NCBI GenBank assembly: GCA_039934035.1
Contig: JBDTMZ010000002.1
Coordinates: 1-64,000 of the forward strand
DNA: 64,000 nucleotides
Source of the DNA: Solibacter sp039934035
Lineage (GTDB): Bacteria; Acidobacteriota; Terriglobia; Bryobacterales; Bryobacteraceae
Direction: 5' to 3'
Shown here: positions 1 to 10,965 of the stretch, in pieces
How positions within the stretch are numbered: position 1 is the stretch's first letter
Layout: every line of letters starts with the position of its first letter
Notes under the pieces: model-generated
Told to the model about the DNA's origin: nothing
Database searches by the model: none
What the model saw: the letters and a program-made list of their open reading frames with translations, nothing else
Made by a program: the position numbers and the translations under genes

Positions 1-2
1 TT

Positions 3-143
3 CCCGCCTATCTCATTGAGCTACTTGTGGATCGCTTTCGCGTGCGAAGTTCGTGGCTCGTGCGGGGGCGGGGCGTCGTCGCATTCGAGGATCCGGCGGG
101 CGGGGGGCCTGTGGGGTGCTATAACTGGTGTAGGCCTACCTGA
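3..143 (+). CDS. possible C-terminal end of an unrecognised upstream gene
   Basis: An open frame enters from the left edge and stops at 141-143, six bases before the start of the M16 protease gene. Its third codon positions are mostly G or C, as in the neighbouring genes, and the close spacing would fit an operon. A second frame is also open across the same stretch up to 151, so the choice of frame is uncertain. Nothing in the roughly 46 residues is recognisable. Confidence 0.3.
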   Translation, partial: PAYLIELLVDRFRVRSSWLVRGRGVVAFEDPAGGGPVGCYNWCRPT

Positions 144-149
144 ACCGCA

Positions 150-1436
150 ATGAAAGTACAAAACAACCCTCTCCGCGATATCGAAACCACCACGCTCGAT
201 AATGGTTTACGCGTCATTACCGAGGTGATGACCCACGTGCGCAGCGTGTCCGTGGGGGTCTGGGTGGGGTCCGGGTCGCGCCGCGAAACGCTCGGGCAGA
301 ACGGCATTTCGCACTTTATCGAGCACATGCTGTTCAAGGGCACCACCAGCCGGTCCGCTGAAGATATCGCGCGCAGCGTGGATTCGATCGGCGGCAACCT
401 GGACGCGTTCACCTCCAAAGAACTGGTCTGCTTCAACACCAAGGTGCTGGACGAGCATCTTTCGCTGGCGTTCGACGTCCTGGCCGACCTGGTGCTTCGT
501 CCCATGTTCCGCGAGGAAGATATCGAGAAGGAAAAGGGCGTCATTCTCGAAGAACTCAAGATGGAGGAGGATTCGCCGGATTATCTGGTGCACGAAATCT
601 TCTCGGCGAATTTCTGGAAGGATCACGCATTAGGAAAGCCCATTCTGGGTACCCCGCAGAACGTCCGCCGGTTTGACAGTACGATGGTGCGCGATTTCTA
701 CCAGGAGGTTTACGTGCCCTCCAACATCGTCATCACGGCGGCTGGCAATCTGACGCACGACGGACTGACGGCGCTGGTGAAGCAATACTTTGCCGGGCTG
801 CCGGCGGGGGCTCCGGCGCCCCAGGAAGCGATCCCGGGAACTCATGCGCGTATTGCATTGCGAAACAAGAAATCGCTCGAGCAAGTGCATTTGTGCATGG
901 GGGTGCCGAGCTATCCGCTGCCTCATGAGGAGCGCTTCGCCTGCTACGTGTTGAACACGCTGCTGGGTGGCGGGATGAGCTCGCGCCTGTTCCAGAACAT
1001 TCGGGAGCGCCAGGGATTGGCATACTCGGTGTTCAGCGAGCTGAATCCGTACCGCGACACCGGCTGCCTCTCAATATATGCCGGCACCAGCGTGGAATCG
1101 GCGCCGAAAGTGGTGGAAGCGGTGGTGCAGGAATTCCGGGCGCTCAAGCAGGAGCGCGTCAGCGACGAGGAATTGCGGCGGGCCAAAGACCACCTGAAAG
1201 GGTCGCTGATGCTGGGGTTGGAATCCACCGGAAGCCGGATGTCGAATCTGGCGCGGCAGGAGATTTACTTTGGCCGCTTTTTCTCGCTCGACGAACTGCT
1301 GGAGAGTATCGAGGCGGTGACGGCGGAGGACGTTGGGCGGATCGCCCAAACGTTCTTTGAACCCAAGCAGATCGCATTGACGGTGCTGGGCAATCTGGAA
1401 AAGCTCAAAATCGGCCGTGAAGATCTGGAGTTCTGA
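150..1436 (+). CDS. M16 family zinc metallopeptidase (processing-peptidase-like)
   Basis: The 428-residue protein carries the inverted zinc motif HxxEH as HFIEH at residues 55-59, with the expected downstream acidic stretch (Glu134/135) for the third zinc ligand. The C-terminal half holds the family's GGGMSSRLFQNIRE segment and a following Arg/Tyr region (GLAYSVFS) that binds substrate in this family. It lacks an obvious signal peptide, so it is probably cytoplasmic, like the YmxG/PqqL-type single-chain M16 peptidases. The length matches that family (about 410-430). Its start lies six bases after the preceding stop. M16 enzymes of this type degrade or process peptides; the natural substrate cannot be told from sequence. 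Confidence 0.93.
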   Translation: MKVQNNPLRDIETTTLDNGLRVITEVMTHVRSVSVGVWVGSGSRRETLGQNGISHFIEHMLFKGTTSRSAEDIARSVDSIGGNLDAFTSKELVCFNTKVLDEHLSLAFDVLADLVLRPMFREEDIEKEKGVILEELKMEEDSPDYLVHEIFSANFWKDHALGKPILGTPQNVRRFDSTMVRDFYQEVYVPSNIVITAAGNLTHDGLTALVKQYFAGLPAGAPAPQEAIPGTHARIALRNKKSLEQVHLCMGVPSYPLPHEERFACYVLNTLLGGGMSSRLFQNIRERQGLAYSVFSELNPYRDTGCLSIYAGTSVESAPKVVEAVVQEFRALKQERVSDEELRRAKDHLKGSLMLGLESTGSRMSNLARQEIYFGRFFSLDELLESIEAVTAEDVGRIAQTFFEPKQIALTVLGNLEKLKIGREDLEF

Positions 1437-1509
1437 TCACACCCACTGGATAGTGGTGGGATATGGGTATACGTACGGAGCTGCCTAGTACTACCGCACT
1501 ACCAATTGC

Positions 1510-1539
1510 TTGACTTACGTTCGTAAGAATACTTATACT
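1510..1539 (+). promoter_or_regulatory. sigma70-type promoter with internal dyad, upstream of the PEP-CTERM pair
   Basis: TTGACT (1510-1515) and TATACT (1534-1539) are separated by 18 bases. The spacer contains CTTACG-TT-CGTAAG (1514-1527), a perfect six-base dyad overlapping the -35 end, which could be an operator. The first PEP-CTERM gene begins at 1665 with a GGAGGAA ribosome-binding site at about 1650-1655. This is the only convincing signal in the gap 1437-1664. Confidence 0.6.
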
Positions 1540-1664
1540 AGTCTCCACTAGACCTGGAAGGGTATGCGCCGGGATCGTCTCTCAATTATGAGCGCCAATC
1601 TCCAGATCAGTCGGTCATTTGATGACTTTGGTGTGGTGGTTGTAGAGACGGAGGAATTCAGGCT

Positions 1665-2492
1665 ATGGCAGTGAATCGAAGAGTTTTTGTAAGTGCTTTG
1701 TTCCTGGCGTCTTACGCCGCTGCTGCCCCCCTGTGTACTTCCCTCACCACACTGGATGCCTACATCGACACGGGCGCAGGCGGCTGCCAGTTGGGTGACA
1801 AGCTGTTTTCGAACTTCAGCTATGGGGCCGGGGGAACGGGCGTACTAGCCAGCGGGGTCGCGGTGACTACCTCATCGGCGAACGGCGGGCTGGATCTGGC
1901 ACTGACCTTTACAGGGAATTGGATTGCCGCGGCGGCAGTGGGTCAGACCACTCAGACCACAGATGTCACCCTTCGGTTCAATGTATCCGCGCCTTCCTCG
2001 TTGCCGATGTGGCAGACAGGTTTGAGCATGACGGGCCAGATTTTCTACACCAGACCGGTTGGGATTATTGAATCGGTCGGCAAAATTCAGGCAGGGGAAA
2101 CGGTTGGCCCAGGTGCGATCGCATCGCTCTCTCCGGCGCCGATTACGACCTCTTCGTCGTCGCCCGACAGTTCGATACAAACCAGTTCCAGTTCGGCGAC
2201 GTTCTCCGACAGGACTTTTCTCACGGTTTCGAAGGACCTGACCTTGTCTTCCGGCGGCAGCACGAGTCAAACCATCGCAAACAATCCGGCGTACCAGGCG
2301 GAATCGGTCAAGCTCATAAGTTTCACGGAAACCTTTTACGAACGCCCAGTTCCCGAGCCTGCCGTGTTCTTCACGTTTGGTGGAGGACTGCTGGTGCTGG
2401 GTCTAGCGGGGAAGCGTTTCATGCCGGCCACGCGTAAATCCGCAAGCATAAGCGAGCAAGACAAAAATAAGAATAATTCGGAGGCGCTGTAA
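1665..2492 (+). CDS. PEP-CTERM secreted protein, first of a tandem pair
   Basis: The 275-residue protein has an N-terminal signal peptide ending near the AAAAPLC stretch, a Ser/Thr-rich middle (runs of serine around residues 165-190) and a C-terminal VPEPAVFFTFGGGLLVLGLAG sorting tag: a Pro-Glu-Pro motif, a hydrophobic helix and basic residues. Such tags are recognised by exosortases in the inner membrane, which cleave and probably transfer the protein to exopolysaccharide. Unusually, about 25 polar residues follow the basic cluster. Near the N-terminus it shares GGCQLGDKLFSNFSY with the next gene (PGCQLGDFVFGNFNY), showing the two are paralogues. A strong Shine-Dalgarno sequence fixes the start. 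Cargo function is unknown. Confidence 0.85.
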   Translation: MAVNRRVFVSALFLASYAAAAPLCTSLTTLDAYIDTGAGGCQLGDKLFSNFSYGAGGTGVLASGVAVTTSSANGGLDLALTFTGNWIAAAAVGQTTQTTDVTLRFNVSAPSSLPMWQTGLSMTGQIFYTRPVGIIESVGKIQAGETVGPGAIASLSPAPITTSSSSPDSSIQTSSSSATFSDRTFLTVSKDLTLSSGGSTSQTIANNPAYQAESVKLISFTETFYERPVPEPAVFFTFGGGLLVLGLAGKRFMPATRKSASISEQDKNKNNSEAL

Positions 2493-2493
2493 A

Positions 2494-3312
2494 ATGCGGT
2501 ATGCTCTTGCGGCACTGCTGGCGATTTTGGCTCCGGCGGTTGCTTCGGCTGTTCCAATCTGTACCACGGGCACCATGGTCGGCTACCAGGCTTTGGGCAT
2601 CCCAGGGTGCCAGTTGGGCGACTTTGTGTTCGGCAATTTTAACTACACCTATACCCTTACAAACGTGGATTCCCCGGCGTATTTTCAATCGCTAGGTGAG
2701 AGTGGTCCCTTTCCCGATATTCCCGCATCGGGTGTTATGGTGACCGCGGACATCACTGGGCCGGGGGAGGTGAGCCTGGGAATTGGCAACGCGAGTTGGG
2801 TCGTGGGCGGGTGGCAGCGCGCCATTTTGACCATTACTTTCGATGTGAGCATGCTGGCGAACAACCTGAAGACGGTGCACGCCGATTTCTCGGGTTCACT
2901 GGATGGAATCGGGACCGAAAATGTGTTCGGCAGCCTCGATCCACCCAATCCGGGGTCCGATTTTGTCGTCGATTTGCCGGCGGGCGGCGGCGGCGGCACC
3001 TACGTCTACCCAACGGTGCCGGCCTCTTACCCGGTTCATGTGAAGCTGAGTGCCGATCTGAGAAGCAACACCCCGAACTGCTCCAGCCCGATCATCTACC
3101 TGGGTGTGAACGTTTGCGACGGACTGCACGAAGACGAAGCCGTTTCGTACATCACGGATGTGGCGTACGGCAATGGTGCGCACCTGTCCGATACCGTGAC
3201 GCGTTTCACACAGGAAGGTAACCGTCAGCAAGCTCCCGAACCCGGTACGTGGGTTCTGGTGGGTGCCGGTATTGGCCTGGCTGGCTTGGTGAAACGCCGG
3301 CGCACCGCATAA
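2494..3312 (+). CDS. PEP-CTERM secreted protein, second of a tandem pair
   Basis: The 272-residue protein begins one base after the stop of the previous gene, with GGAGG ten bases upstream inside that gene, so the two are co-translated. It has a signal peptide (ALLAILAPAVASA), the CQLGD motif near residue 40 shared with its neighbour, a Gly-rich run around residue 165, and a canonical tag: PEPGTWVLVGAGIGLAGLVKRRR. Four or more cysteines suggest disulfides outside the cell. It should be exported and processed by an exosortase, though none is encoded here. The gene is followed by a strong terminator, closing a two-gene transcription unit. Confidence 0.9.
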   Translation: MRYALAALLAILAPAVASAVPICTTGTMVGYQALGIPGCQLGDFVFGNFNYTYTLTNVDSPAYFQSLGESGPFPDIPASGVMVTADITGPGEVSLGIGNASWVVGGWQRAILTITFDVSMLANNLKTVHADFSGSLDGIGTENVFGSLDPPNPGSDFVVDLPAGGGGGTYVYPTVPASYPVHVKLSADLRSNTPNCSSPIIYLGVNVCDGLHEDEAVSYITDVAYGNGAHLSDTVTRFTQEGNRQQAPEPGTWVLVGAGIGLAGLVKRRRTA

Positions 3313-3337
3313 ATCGAAACTCAACAATCTGCTGGAT

Positions 3338-3367
3338 AAGGGGGTGGCTCTCGGAGCCACCCCCTTT
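3338..3367 (+). terminator. Rho-independent terminator after the PEP-CTERM pair
   Basis: A 13-bp perfect stem (3338-3350 with 3354-3366) closes over the three-base loop TCG and runs into a short T tract. It begins 26 bases after the stop of the second PEP-CTERM gene. Confidence 0.9.
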
Positions 3368-3497
3368 CTGCGGTGTGCATGGCAGGTTTGACCAGTTCGG
3401 GGGTGAAGTCCCCTGTCCCGATCAGATCCAGTTGATTTGAGCCGCCTGCAGGATTTGGCGGGAGCCTGCCGCAAAGCCTCGCCGGTGAGCTTCAAAC

Positions 3498-3593
3498 GAA
3501 AAAAGACCGGAGCTTGCGCACCGGTCCGAGGAGGGATCGGCTTCCATGGTATTCGCCTTGCCGGCGAAGACTTCACCTGTGGAACCATCGAGC
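3498..3593 (-). pseudogene. mini-copy: internal ppdK fragment joined to a copy of the ppdK terminator
   Basis: On the minus strand, 3593-3526 repeats the internal ppdK segment at 5370-5434 with two mismatches seen by eye; it would encode LDGSTGEVFAGKANTMEADP. It is joined directly to 3526-3499, which repeats the ppdK terminator hairpin of 4148-4178 (stem GACCGG/CCGGTC, loop of ten with one change, six T). In the intact locus these parts lie about 1.2 kb apart, so the copy is a deletion derivative of ppdK. It lies just upstream of the small gene at 3620. It has no start codon context and is not expected to make protein, but the hairpin could still stop minus-strand transcription. Confidence 0.85.
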
Positions 3594-3619
3594 TTCCGCT
3601 GGTGTAAGATTAGGAGAGA

Positions 3620-3865
3620 ATGAGTACGGCCAGTCCCGCCTATTTCGAGATCATCGATTTTATTGCCGCCGGCACAACTCCAGCGGCGGTTGTCGATTTC
3701 CACCCCTCGATCGAGGCGCAACGCCGAGTCGCTGAGCTGATTGAACGTGAGAAAGAAGAAGGACTGTCTCCCGCAGAGGCTGCCGAGTTGGACCACTTCA
3801 TGGAACTCGAGCACATTCTGAGAATGGCGAAAGCGAAAGCCCGCCATATCCTTGCCGGTGGCTAG
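3620..3865 (+). CDS. small conserved protein normally paired with an HNH nuclease
   Basis: The 81-residue acidic, helical protein starts with MSTASPAYFEIIDFIAAGTT after a GGAG site eight bases upstream. From family memory, small proteins of this pattern (FIAAGTTP followed by F.PS.EA..RV..LI.REK..GLS..E..ELDH) commonly sit directly upstream of an HNH endonuclease gene. That is the arrangement here, because the decayed HNH frame begins at 3858 inside the last codons. The role is not established; an accessory or antitoxin-like function for the nuclease is only inference. The gene itself looks intact. Confidence 0.75.
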   Translation: MSTASPAYFEIIDFIAAGTTPAAVVDFHPSIEAQRRVAELIEREKEEGLSPAEAAELDHFMELEHILRMAKAKARHILAGG

Positions 3866-4124
3866 TGATATCAGCGAGCAGCTTCGTGCTAACGTAGCCC
3901 GCCGAGGCAGGACACCGTTGCGAATACTGCCTCATCCAGGAAGACGACGCTGGTTTTCGACATCAGGTCGACCATAGCGTGAGCCGTAAGCACGGCGGAA
4001 CGTCCGTCTTTGACAACTTGGCGTATGCCTGCGCCCCCTGCAATCGCTACAAGGGTAGCGACGTCGCTTCGATCAATCCGAAGACGGGAGATGCCGTTCG
4101 GCGATCACGTCAGCCGGCGCGTCA
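3858..4124 (+). pseudogene. HNH endonuclease, frameshifted and 3'-truncated
   Basis: Starting at GTG 3858 the frame reads VASDISEQLRANVARR. After one extra base near 3906 the +1 frame continues AGHRCEYCLIQEDDAGF, then HQVDHSVSRKHGGTSVFDNL and ACAPCNRYKGSDVASINPKT. This is the core of an HNH nuclease with both zinc CxxC pairs (CEYC, CAPC) and the catalytic DH. Family similarity ends after GDAVR near 4107, where the final forty or so residues should follow; instead the frame runs into the ppdK terminator. With a frameshift and a lost C-terminus it is most likely dead. Its small partner upstream remains intact. Confidence 0.75.
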
Positions 4125-4147
4125 AATAGGCAGCGGTAAGCCAAGAC

Positions 4148-4178
4148 AAAAAAAGACCGGAGCTTGCGCCCCGGTCCT
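4148..4178 (-). terminator. Rho-independent terminator of ppdK
   Basis: On the minus strand the stem GACCGG/CCGGTC (4171-4176 with 4155-4160, loop of ten bases) is followed by seven T (4154-4148). It starts 26 bases after the ppdK stop. A near-identical copy lies at 3499-3526. Confidence 0.9.
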
Positions 4179-4201
4179 TTGCCTTACGACTTGGATGCCG
4201 C

Positions 4202-6943
<2,742 letters not shown>

Positions 6944-6956
6944 GCTCTATTTGCTC

Positions 6957-9047
6957 CTATGAATTAGTTACAATTTCAGAAAAATCCGCTATGGTGGAAA
7001 ACTCCGCCAAGAGCGTTTGTAGCAGGGTCAACCGATTCTGCCGGACAGCCGGGTCCGGCGCATTCACCAACACCTTGTCAAAAAACAGATCGATCTTCGG
7101 TCTCAGGTGCGAGATCACGTTCTCGATCTGCTGGCCCGCGTTGCGCCGTACCTCCTGATGGAGGTCGCGTTCCGGACCCTCTTCCAATAACCCTTCGTCG
7201 ACCACCGAAGCCTGAAAACCGCCCGACCGCGCCTGGCTCAGGATATTGGCGATGCGTTTGAACGCGGCGGCCACGGGTTCGAAATCGGGACTGGCGCGGA
7301 GCGCGTTCACCCGCTCCAGGCGGGCATCGAGGTCCATCAGATTTCCCCAACCGCAACTGGCTGCCATGCAGGCGTTGATTTCGTCGTAGGCGAAGCCGCG
7401 AATGTCTTTGAAGTAATAGCGTACGCGCTCGGCGAAGAAGGCCTTGAGCGCTTCGTCCGAACCAAGCAGAGCAGTCACGTCCAGCTCGAAGCGTCCTTCC
7501 ACCAGGATGCGCACCACGCCCTGCGCCGCGCGCCGCAAGGCGAATGGGTCGCGCGATCCGGTGGGAATCATGCCCACGCCGAAACAGCCGCGCAGCGTAT
7601 CCAACTTATCGGCCAGGGCGACGATTTGCGCAGTGCGGTGGCGGGGAATGGCATCTTCCATGCTTTCCGGCTTGTAGTGGTCGTAAATCGACTGCCACAC
7701 CGGTTCGCTTTCGCCCTGCACCCGCGCATAGAGTCCGCCGACCACGCCCTGCAGTTCCGTAAACTCCTTGACCAGTTCCGTGGTCAGATCGATCTTGCAG
7801 AGTTCGGCGGCGCGCACCGCATGGGCGTCCCCGCCCAGTTCGGCGGCCAGTTGCATCATGCGCTCGGTCTTGGCGAGATAGCTGCCCAGTTTGGCCTGAA
7901 AGGTGACGTTCCCCAGGTCCGGCTTCCGGTCGGCCAGCGATTTCTTCTGATCGGTTTCCCAGAAGAAGCGGGCATCGTTGAAGCGGGCGCGCAGCACGCG
8001 CTCGTTGCCCCTGCGCACGAAGCCTTCCGGGTCACTCGCGATATTCATGATGGCGACGAAGGCCGGCGCCAGTTTCCCGTCTTCATCCTGCACCGAGAAG
8101 TAGCGCTGGTGGTGGCGCATCACGGTGATCAGCACCTCTTCCGGCAGTTCCAGGAACTGCGGGTCAAAGCTGCCCTCGATGGGTTGCGGGCACTCGGTGA
8201 GGTAGACCAGGGTTTCGAGCAGCGCCTCGTCGGGCTTCACGCGGATGCCCTTCATGCCGGTGCGGATTCGGTTGCGGCGCTCCTCGGCGGAGAGAATCAC
8301 GCCGTGGTCGGCCAGGCGGCGCTGGTAATCAGCCGTGGTGACGGCGATTTCGCGCGCGCCCAGGCGGCGATGGCCACTGGTCAGGGCGCCGGAGCGGACT
8401 CCGGCGAGTTCGAACGGGATGATGGCGTCGCCCAGCAGCGCCACGATCCAACGGATGGGGCGGATGAAGCGTGGGCCGCTCTTCCCGGTCCAATACATGG
8501 TTTTCGGGAAGTAGATTCCGATGATGATGCCGGGCAGGGCTTCGGCCAGAATGTCGATGGTGTTGCGGCCGTTCACCTTCCTGGTGAAGGTGTAGTATTC
8601 GCCTTTAGGTGTGGACTCCACCTTCATGTCTTCCGGGCGGATTCCCTGCTTGCGCGCAAATCCGGCCACCGCCTGTTGGGGCGCTGCCTTCGGCGGACCG
8701 AGTACACGTTCCACCGAGTCGGGCTGCCGCTGCGGCAGTCCCTCGGCGCGCAGCACGAGGCGGCGCGGCGTGGCATCCAGGCGCACCGATTCGTGCGGGA
8801 TTTCGAGCTTTTCGAACGAGAGGCGCAGATTTTCTAGCGCCGTGGGAATCATCCAATCGGGGATTTCCTCGGTCCCGATCTCGAGCAGGAAGGCAAGGCC
8901 GGCGGGGCCGCGGTCGTGCTTGCGCTGGGCGGCGGGATCGGGGTCCAGGGAGGCCGCCGCGGTTTTCTTCGCCTCCAGGGTTTCCCTGGGCATTTCCAAA
9001 ACCGCTGAGACGTCCACCGGCTGGCCGGCGGTCTTCGGATCGCTCAC
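6957..9047 (-). CDS. glyS: glycyl-tRNA synthetase beta subunit
   Basis: The 696-residue protein is the beta chain of the bacterial alpha2-beta2 glycyl-tRNA synthetase, which charges tRNA-Gly. Diagnostic stretches are FLLEIGTEEIPDWMIPTALE near residue 50, GPRFIRPIRWIVALLGDAII, MRHHQRYFSVQDEDGKLAPA, and FVAIMNIASDPEGFVRRGNE. A C-terminal DALR-like anticodon-binding region follows. There is an unusual N-terminal extension of about 45 residues before the conserved LLEIGTEEIP. Its start codon overlaps the glyQ stop by four bases (ATGA, 9044-9047), so the two subunits are translationally coupled. An alternative downstream start would remove most of the extension but lose the coupling. Confidence 0.97.
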   Translation of the reverse strand: MSDPKTAGQPVDVSAVLEMPRETLEAKKTAAASLDPDPAAQRKHDRGPAGLAFLLEIGTEEIPDWMIPTALENLRLSFEKLEIPHESVRLDATPRRLVLRAEGLPQRQPDSVERVLGPPKAAPQQAVAGFARKQGIRPEDMKVESTPKGEYYTFTRKVNGRNTIDILAEALPGIIIGIYFPKTMYWTGKSGPRFIRPIRWIVALLGDAIIPFELAGVRSGALTSGHRRLGAREIAVTTADYQRRLADHGVILSAEERRNRIRTGMKGIRVKPDEALLETLVYLTECPQPIEGSFDPQFLELPEEVLITVMRHHQRYFSVQDEDGKLAPAFVAIMNIASDPEGFVRRGNERVLRARFNDARFFWETDQKKSLADRKPDLGNVTFQAKLGSYLAKTERMMQLAAELGGDAHAVRAAELCKIDLTTELVKEFTELQGVVGGLYARVQGESEPVWQSIYDHYKPESMEDAIPRHRTAQIVALADKLDTLRGCFGVGMIPTGSRDPFALRRAAQGVVRILVEGRFELDVTALLGSDEALKAFFAERVRYYFKDIRGFAYDEINACMAASCGWGNLMDLDARLERVNALRASPDFEPVAAAFKRIANILSQARSGGFQASVVDEGLLEEGPERDLHQEVRRNAGQQIENVISHLRPKIDLFFDKVLVNAPDPAVRQNRLTLLQTLLAEFSTIADFSEIVTNS

Positions 9048-9958
9048 TGGGCCACCTCCACCGCGGCAGGCGCTGGCTGCTCCGGAGTCTGCTGGTCCAC
9101 CCAGGCGCCGGCTACGGCCACCGCCATTTTGCGCACCCGCTGGATCACGCCCACGCGCTCGGTCACGCTGATGGCGCCGCGGGCATCCAGGGTATTAAAG
9201 AGGTTGGAGCATTTGAGCACCTGGTCGTAGGCGGGGAGCAGGGGGAAGCGCTTCTTGTCGGAGGCCTTGGGGTCGTACAGCTTCAGCAGGCGGGTGGCCT
9301 CACCCTCGTGTAAGTCGAACAATTTCCACAGCGTAGGGATGTCGGCCAACTCGAAGTTGTAGACGGAATACTGCAGTTCGTCGCGGTAGCGCACGTCCCC
9401 GTAGCTGAAGCCCTTGGCCCACTCGATGTCGTAGACGCTGTCCTTCGCCTGCAGGAAGGCGGTGAGGCGCTCCAGGCCGTAGGTCAATTCGGCCGGGACC
9501 AGGTCCAGATCGATGCCGCCACACTGTTGAAAATAAGTGAATTGTGAAATTTCCAGGCCGTCCAGCATGACCTGCCAGCCAATCCCCCAGGCGCCGAGGG
9601 TGGGGGCTTCCCAATTGTCCTCTTCGAGTTTAAGATCGTGCTGCTTGAGGTCGATGCCGATGGCTTCCAGGCTGCCCAGGTACTGCTCGATCACGTCGGC
9701 GGGGGCGGGCTTGAGGATTACCTGCAATTGCGCGTGCTTGTACAGCCGGTTGGGGTTATCCCCATAGCGGCCATCGGCGGGACGGCGGCTGGGCTGTACG
9801 TAGGCGGTGCGATAAGGGTCTGGGCCCAGCACCCGGAGGAAGGTTTCCGGACACATGGTGCCGGCTCCGACCTCGGTATCGTAAGGCTCTTGAATGATGC
9901 AGCCGCGATCTGCCCAGTATTTCTTGAGTGTGAGGATAATTTCCTGAAACGATTGCAT
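9044..9958 (-). CDS. glyQ: glycyl-tRNA synthetase alpha subunit
   Basis: The 304-residue alpha chain holds the class II aminoacylation core. It opens with SFQEIILTLKKYWADRGCII and has the family hallmarks GAGTMCPETFLRVLGPDPYR, YVQPSRRPADGRYGDNPNRL and HAQLQVILKPAP. Length matches the family (about 290-305). It begins directly after the recO stop (9959) and overlaps glyS by four bases. The alpha chain binds glycine and ATP; the beta chain supplies tRNA recognition. Confidence 0.98.
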   Translation of the reverse strand: MQSFQEIILTLKKYWADRGCIIQEPYDTEVGAGTMCPETFLRVLGPDPYRTAYVQPSRRPADGRYGDNPNRLYKHAQLQVILKPAPADVIEQYLGSLEAIGIDLKQHDLKLEEDNWEAPTLGAWGIGWQVMLDGLEISQFTYFQQCGGIDLDLVPAELTYGLERLTAFLQAKDSVYDIEWAKGFSYGDVRYRDELQYSVYNFELADIPTLWKLFDLHEGEATRLLKLYDPKASDKKRFPLLPAYDQVLKCSNLFNTLDARGAISVTERVGVIQRVRKMAVAVAGAWVDQQTPEQPAPAAVEVAQ

Positions 9959-10750
9959 TTATCCAGTCAAACCTTCCAACATCGGCACCGTGATCAAACG
10001 CCGCTCCCCATGGGATTCCATCTGCTGCACCAGGAAGCGCCGCAAATCCGCGGCGGTGGACTGCGTCCAGGCCTCCCCGAGTTGTGCCACGGGGGTGCGC
10101 AACATCCGCCCGGCGAGTTCCCTGGATTCCCGGGTTAACTCCCAACTATTGCCTGCGCCCAGGGTGCGCCGGCAATGGCTGCAATTCAGTCCGGTCCGGT
10201 CGCGGCTAAAGAATGCCCGCTCCGGCGTTTCGGGATCGTCCAGCATGCTGCCGCAATTCAGGCACGCATGCAATTCCGGCAGCCACCCCGAAAGCCGCAC
10301 CGCCCACAGTGCAAAGTAGGTGACGGCGCGCCAAACTCTTCCTGCCTGTTCCCTGCGCTCCTCGCCCGTCTGCCGGAGGGAATCCAGCACAGCGACGAGG
10401 AGCCGGAAAAACCGCTCATTCGCTTCCGCGGAGGGCAATAACAACTCGCTCGCTTCCGCGAAAAAATCCAACGCGATACTCGCCTGATAATCGGTGACCA
10501 GATCGAACTGCGAGCGGATCAATTCGCAGGAATCCAGGTTCACCAGTTCATGGCTTTCCCGCTGGTAATAAGCCATGCGCACGTGCGATAACCGCTCCAG
10601 CCCACTTCCGAAAGGACTCTTCGGACGCCGCGCCCGCTTGGCGACACCACGCAGCTTTCCCTGATCCCTGGTCAGAAAGCTGACGACGAGGTCCGCTTCT
10701 TTCAACGGGTAAGTACGCAGAACGAGCGCTTCACTGACGCGTGCCGGCAC
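9959..10750 (-). CDS. recO: DNA repair protein RecO
   Basis: The 263-residue protein has an N-terminal OB fold (SEALVLRTYPLKEADLVVSF) with the family's LRGVAKRARRPKSPFG basic segment. A helical middle follows, then a zinc finger made by CLNCG (about residue 157) and CSHC (about residue 185). RecO works with RecF and RecR to load RecA onto gapped single-stranded DNA coated by SSB. It is the first gene of the minus-strand run and its stop abuts the glyQ start. The ATG start gives the canonical N-terminus. The 215-base gap to mutL, transcribed divergently, must hold both promoters. Confidence 0.93.
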   Translation of the reverse strand: MPARVSEALVLRTYPLKEADLVVSFLTRDQGKLRGVAKRARRPKSPFGSGLERLSHVRMAYYQRESHELVNLDSCELIRSQFDLVTDYQASIALDFFAEASELLLPSAEANERFFRLLVAVLDSLRQTGEERREQAGRVWRAVTYFALWAVRLSGWLPELHACLNCGSMLDDPETPERAFFSRDRTGLNCSHCRRTLGAGNSWELTRESRELAGRMLRTPVAQLGEAWTQSTAADLRRFLVQQMESHGERRLITVPMLEGLTG

Positions 10751-10965
10751 ACGTGGAAATTTCAGAGTATCACAGTTGAAAAGGCGGAGCTCTGTTGCGG
10801 GCCGTCACAGAACGATAACAGCGACGAAGTTGCAGGCGTGCGTGCCTCGCTCAGCGGTAGTCGGGGAGCGCTCGGAACAACATCGCCCCCCGCGTTGCCG
10901 TAGCGCGCTGCTTCGTCCGCGAAAACCGTCCGTCCGCCGCCTCGCGTTATAGTGAGGAAGTCTCC

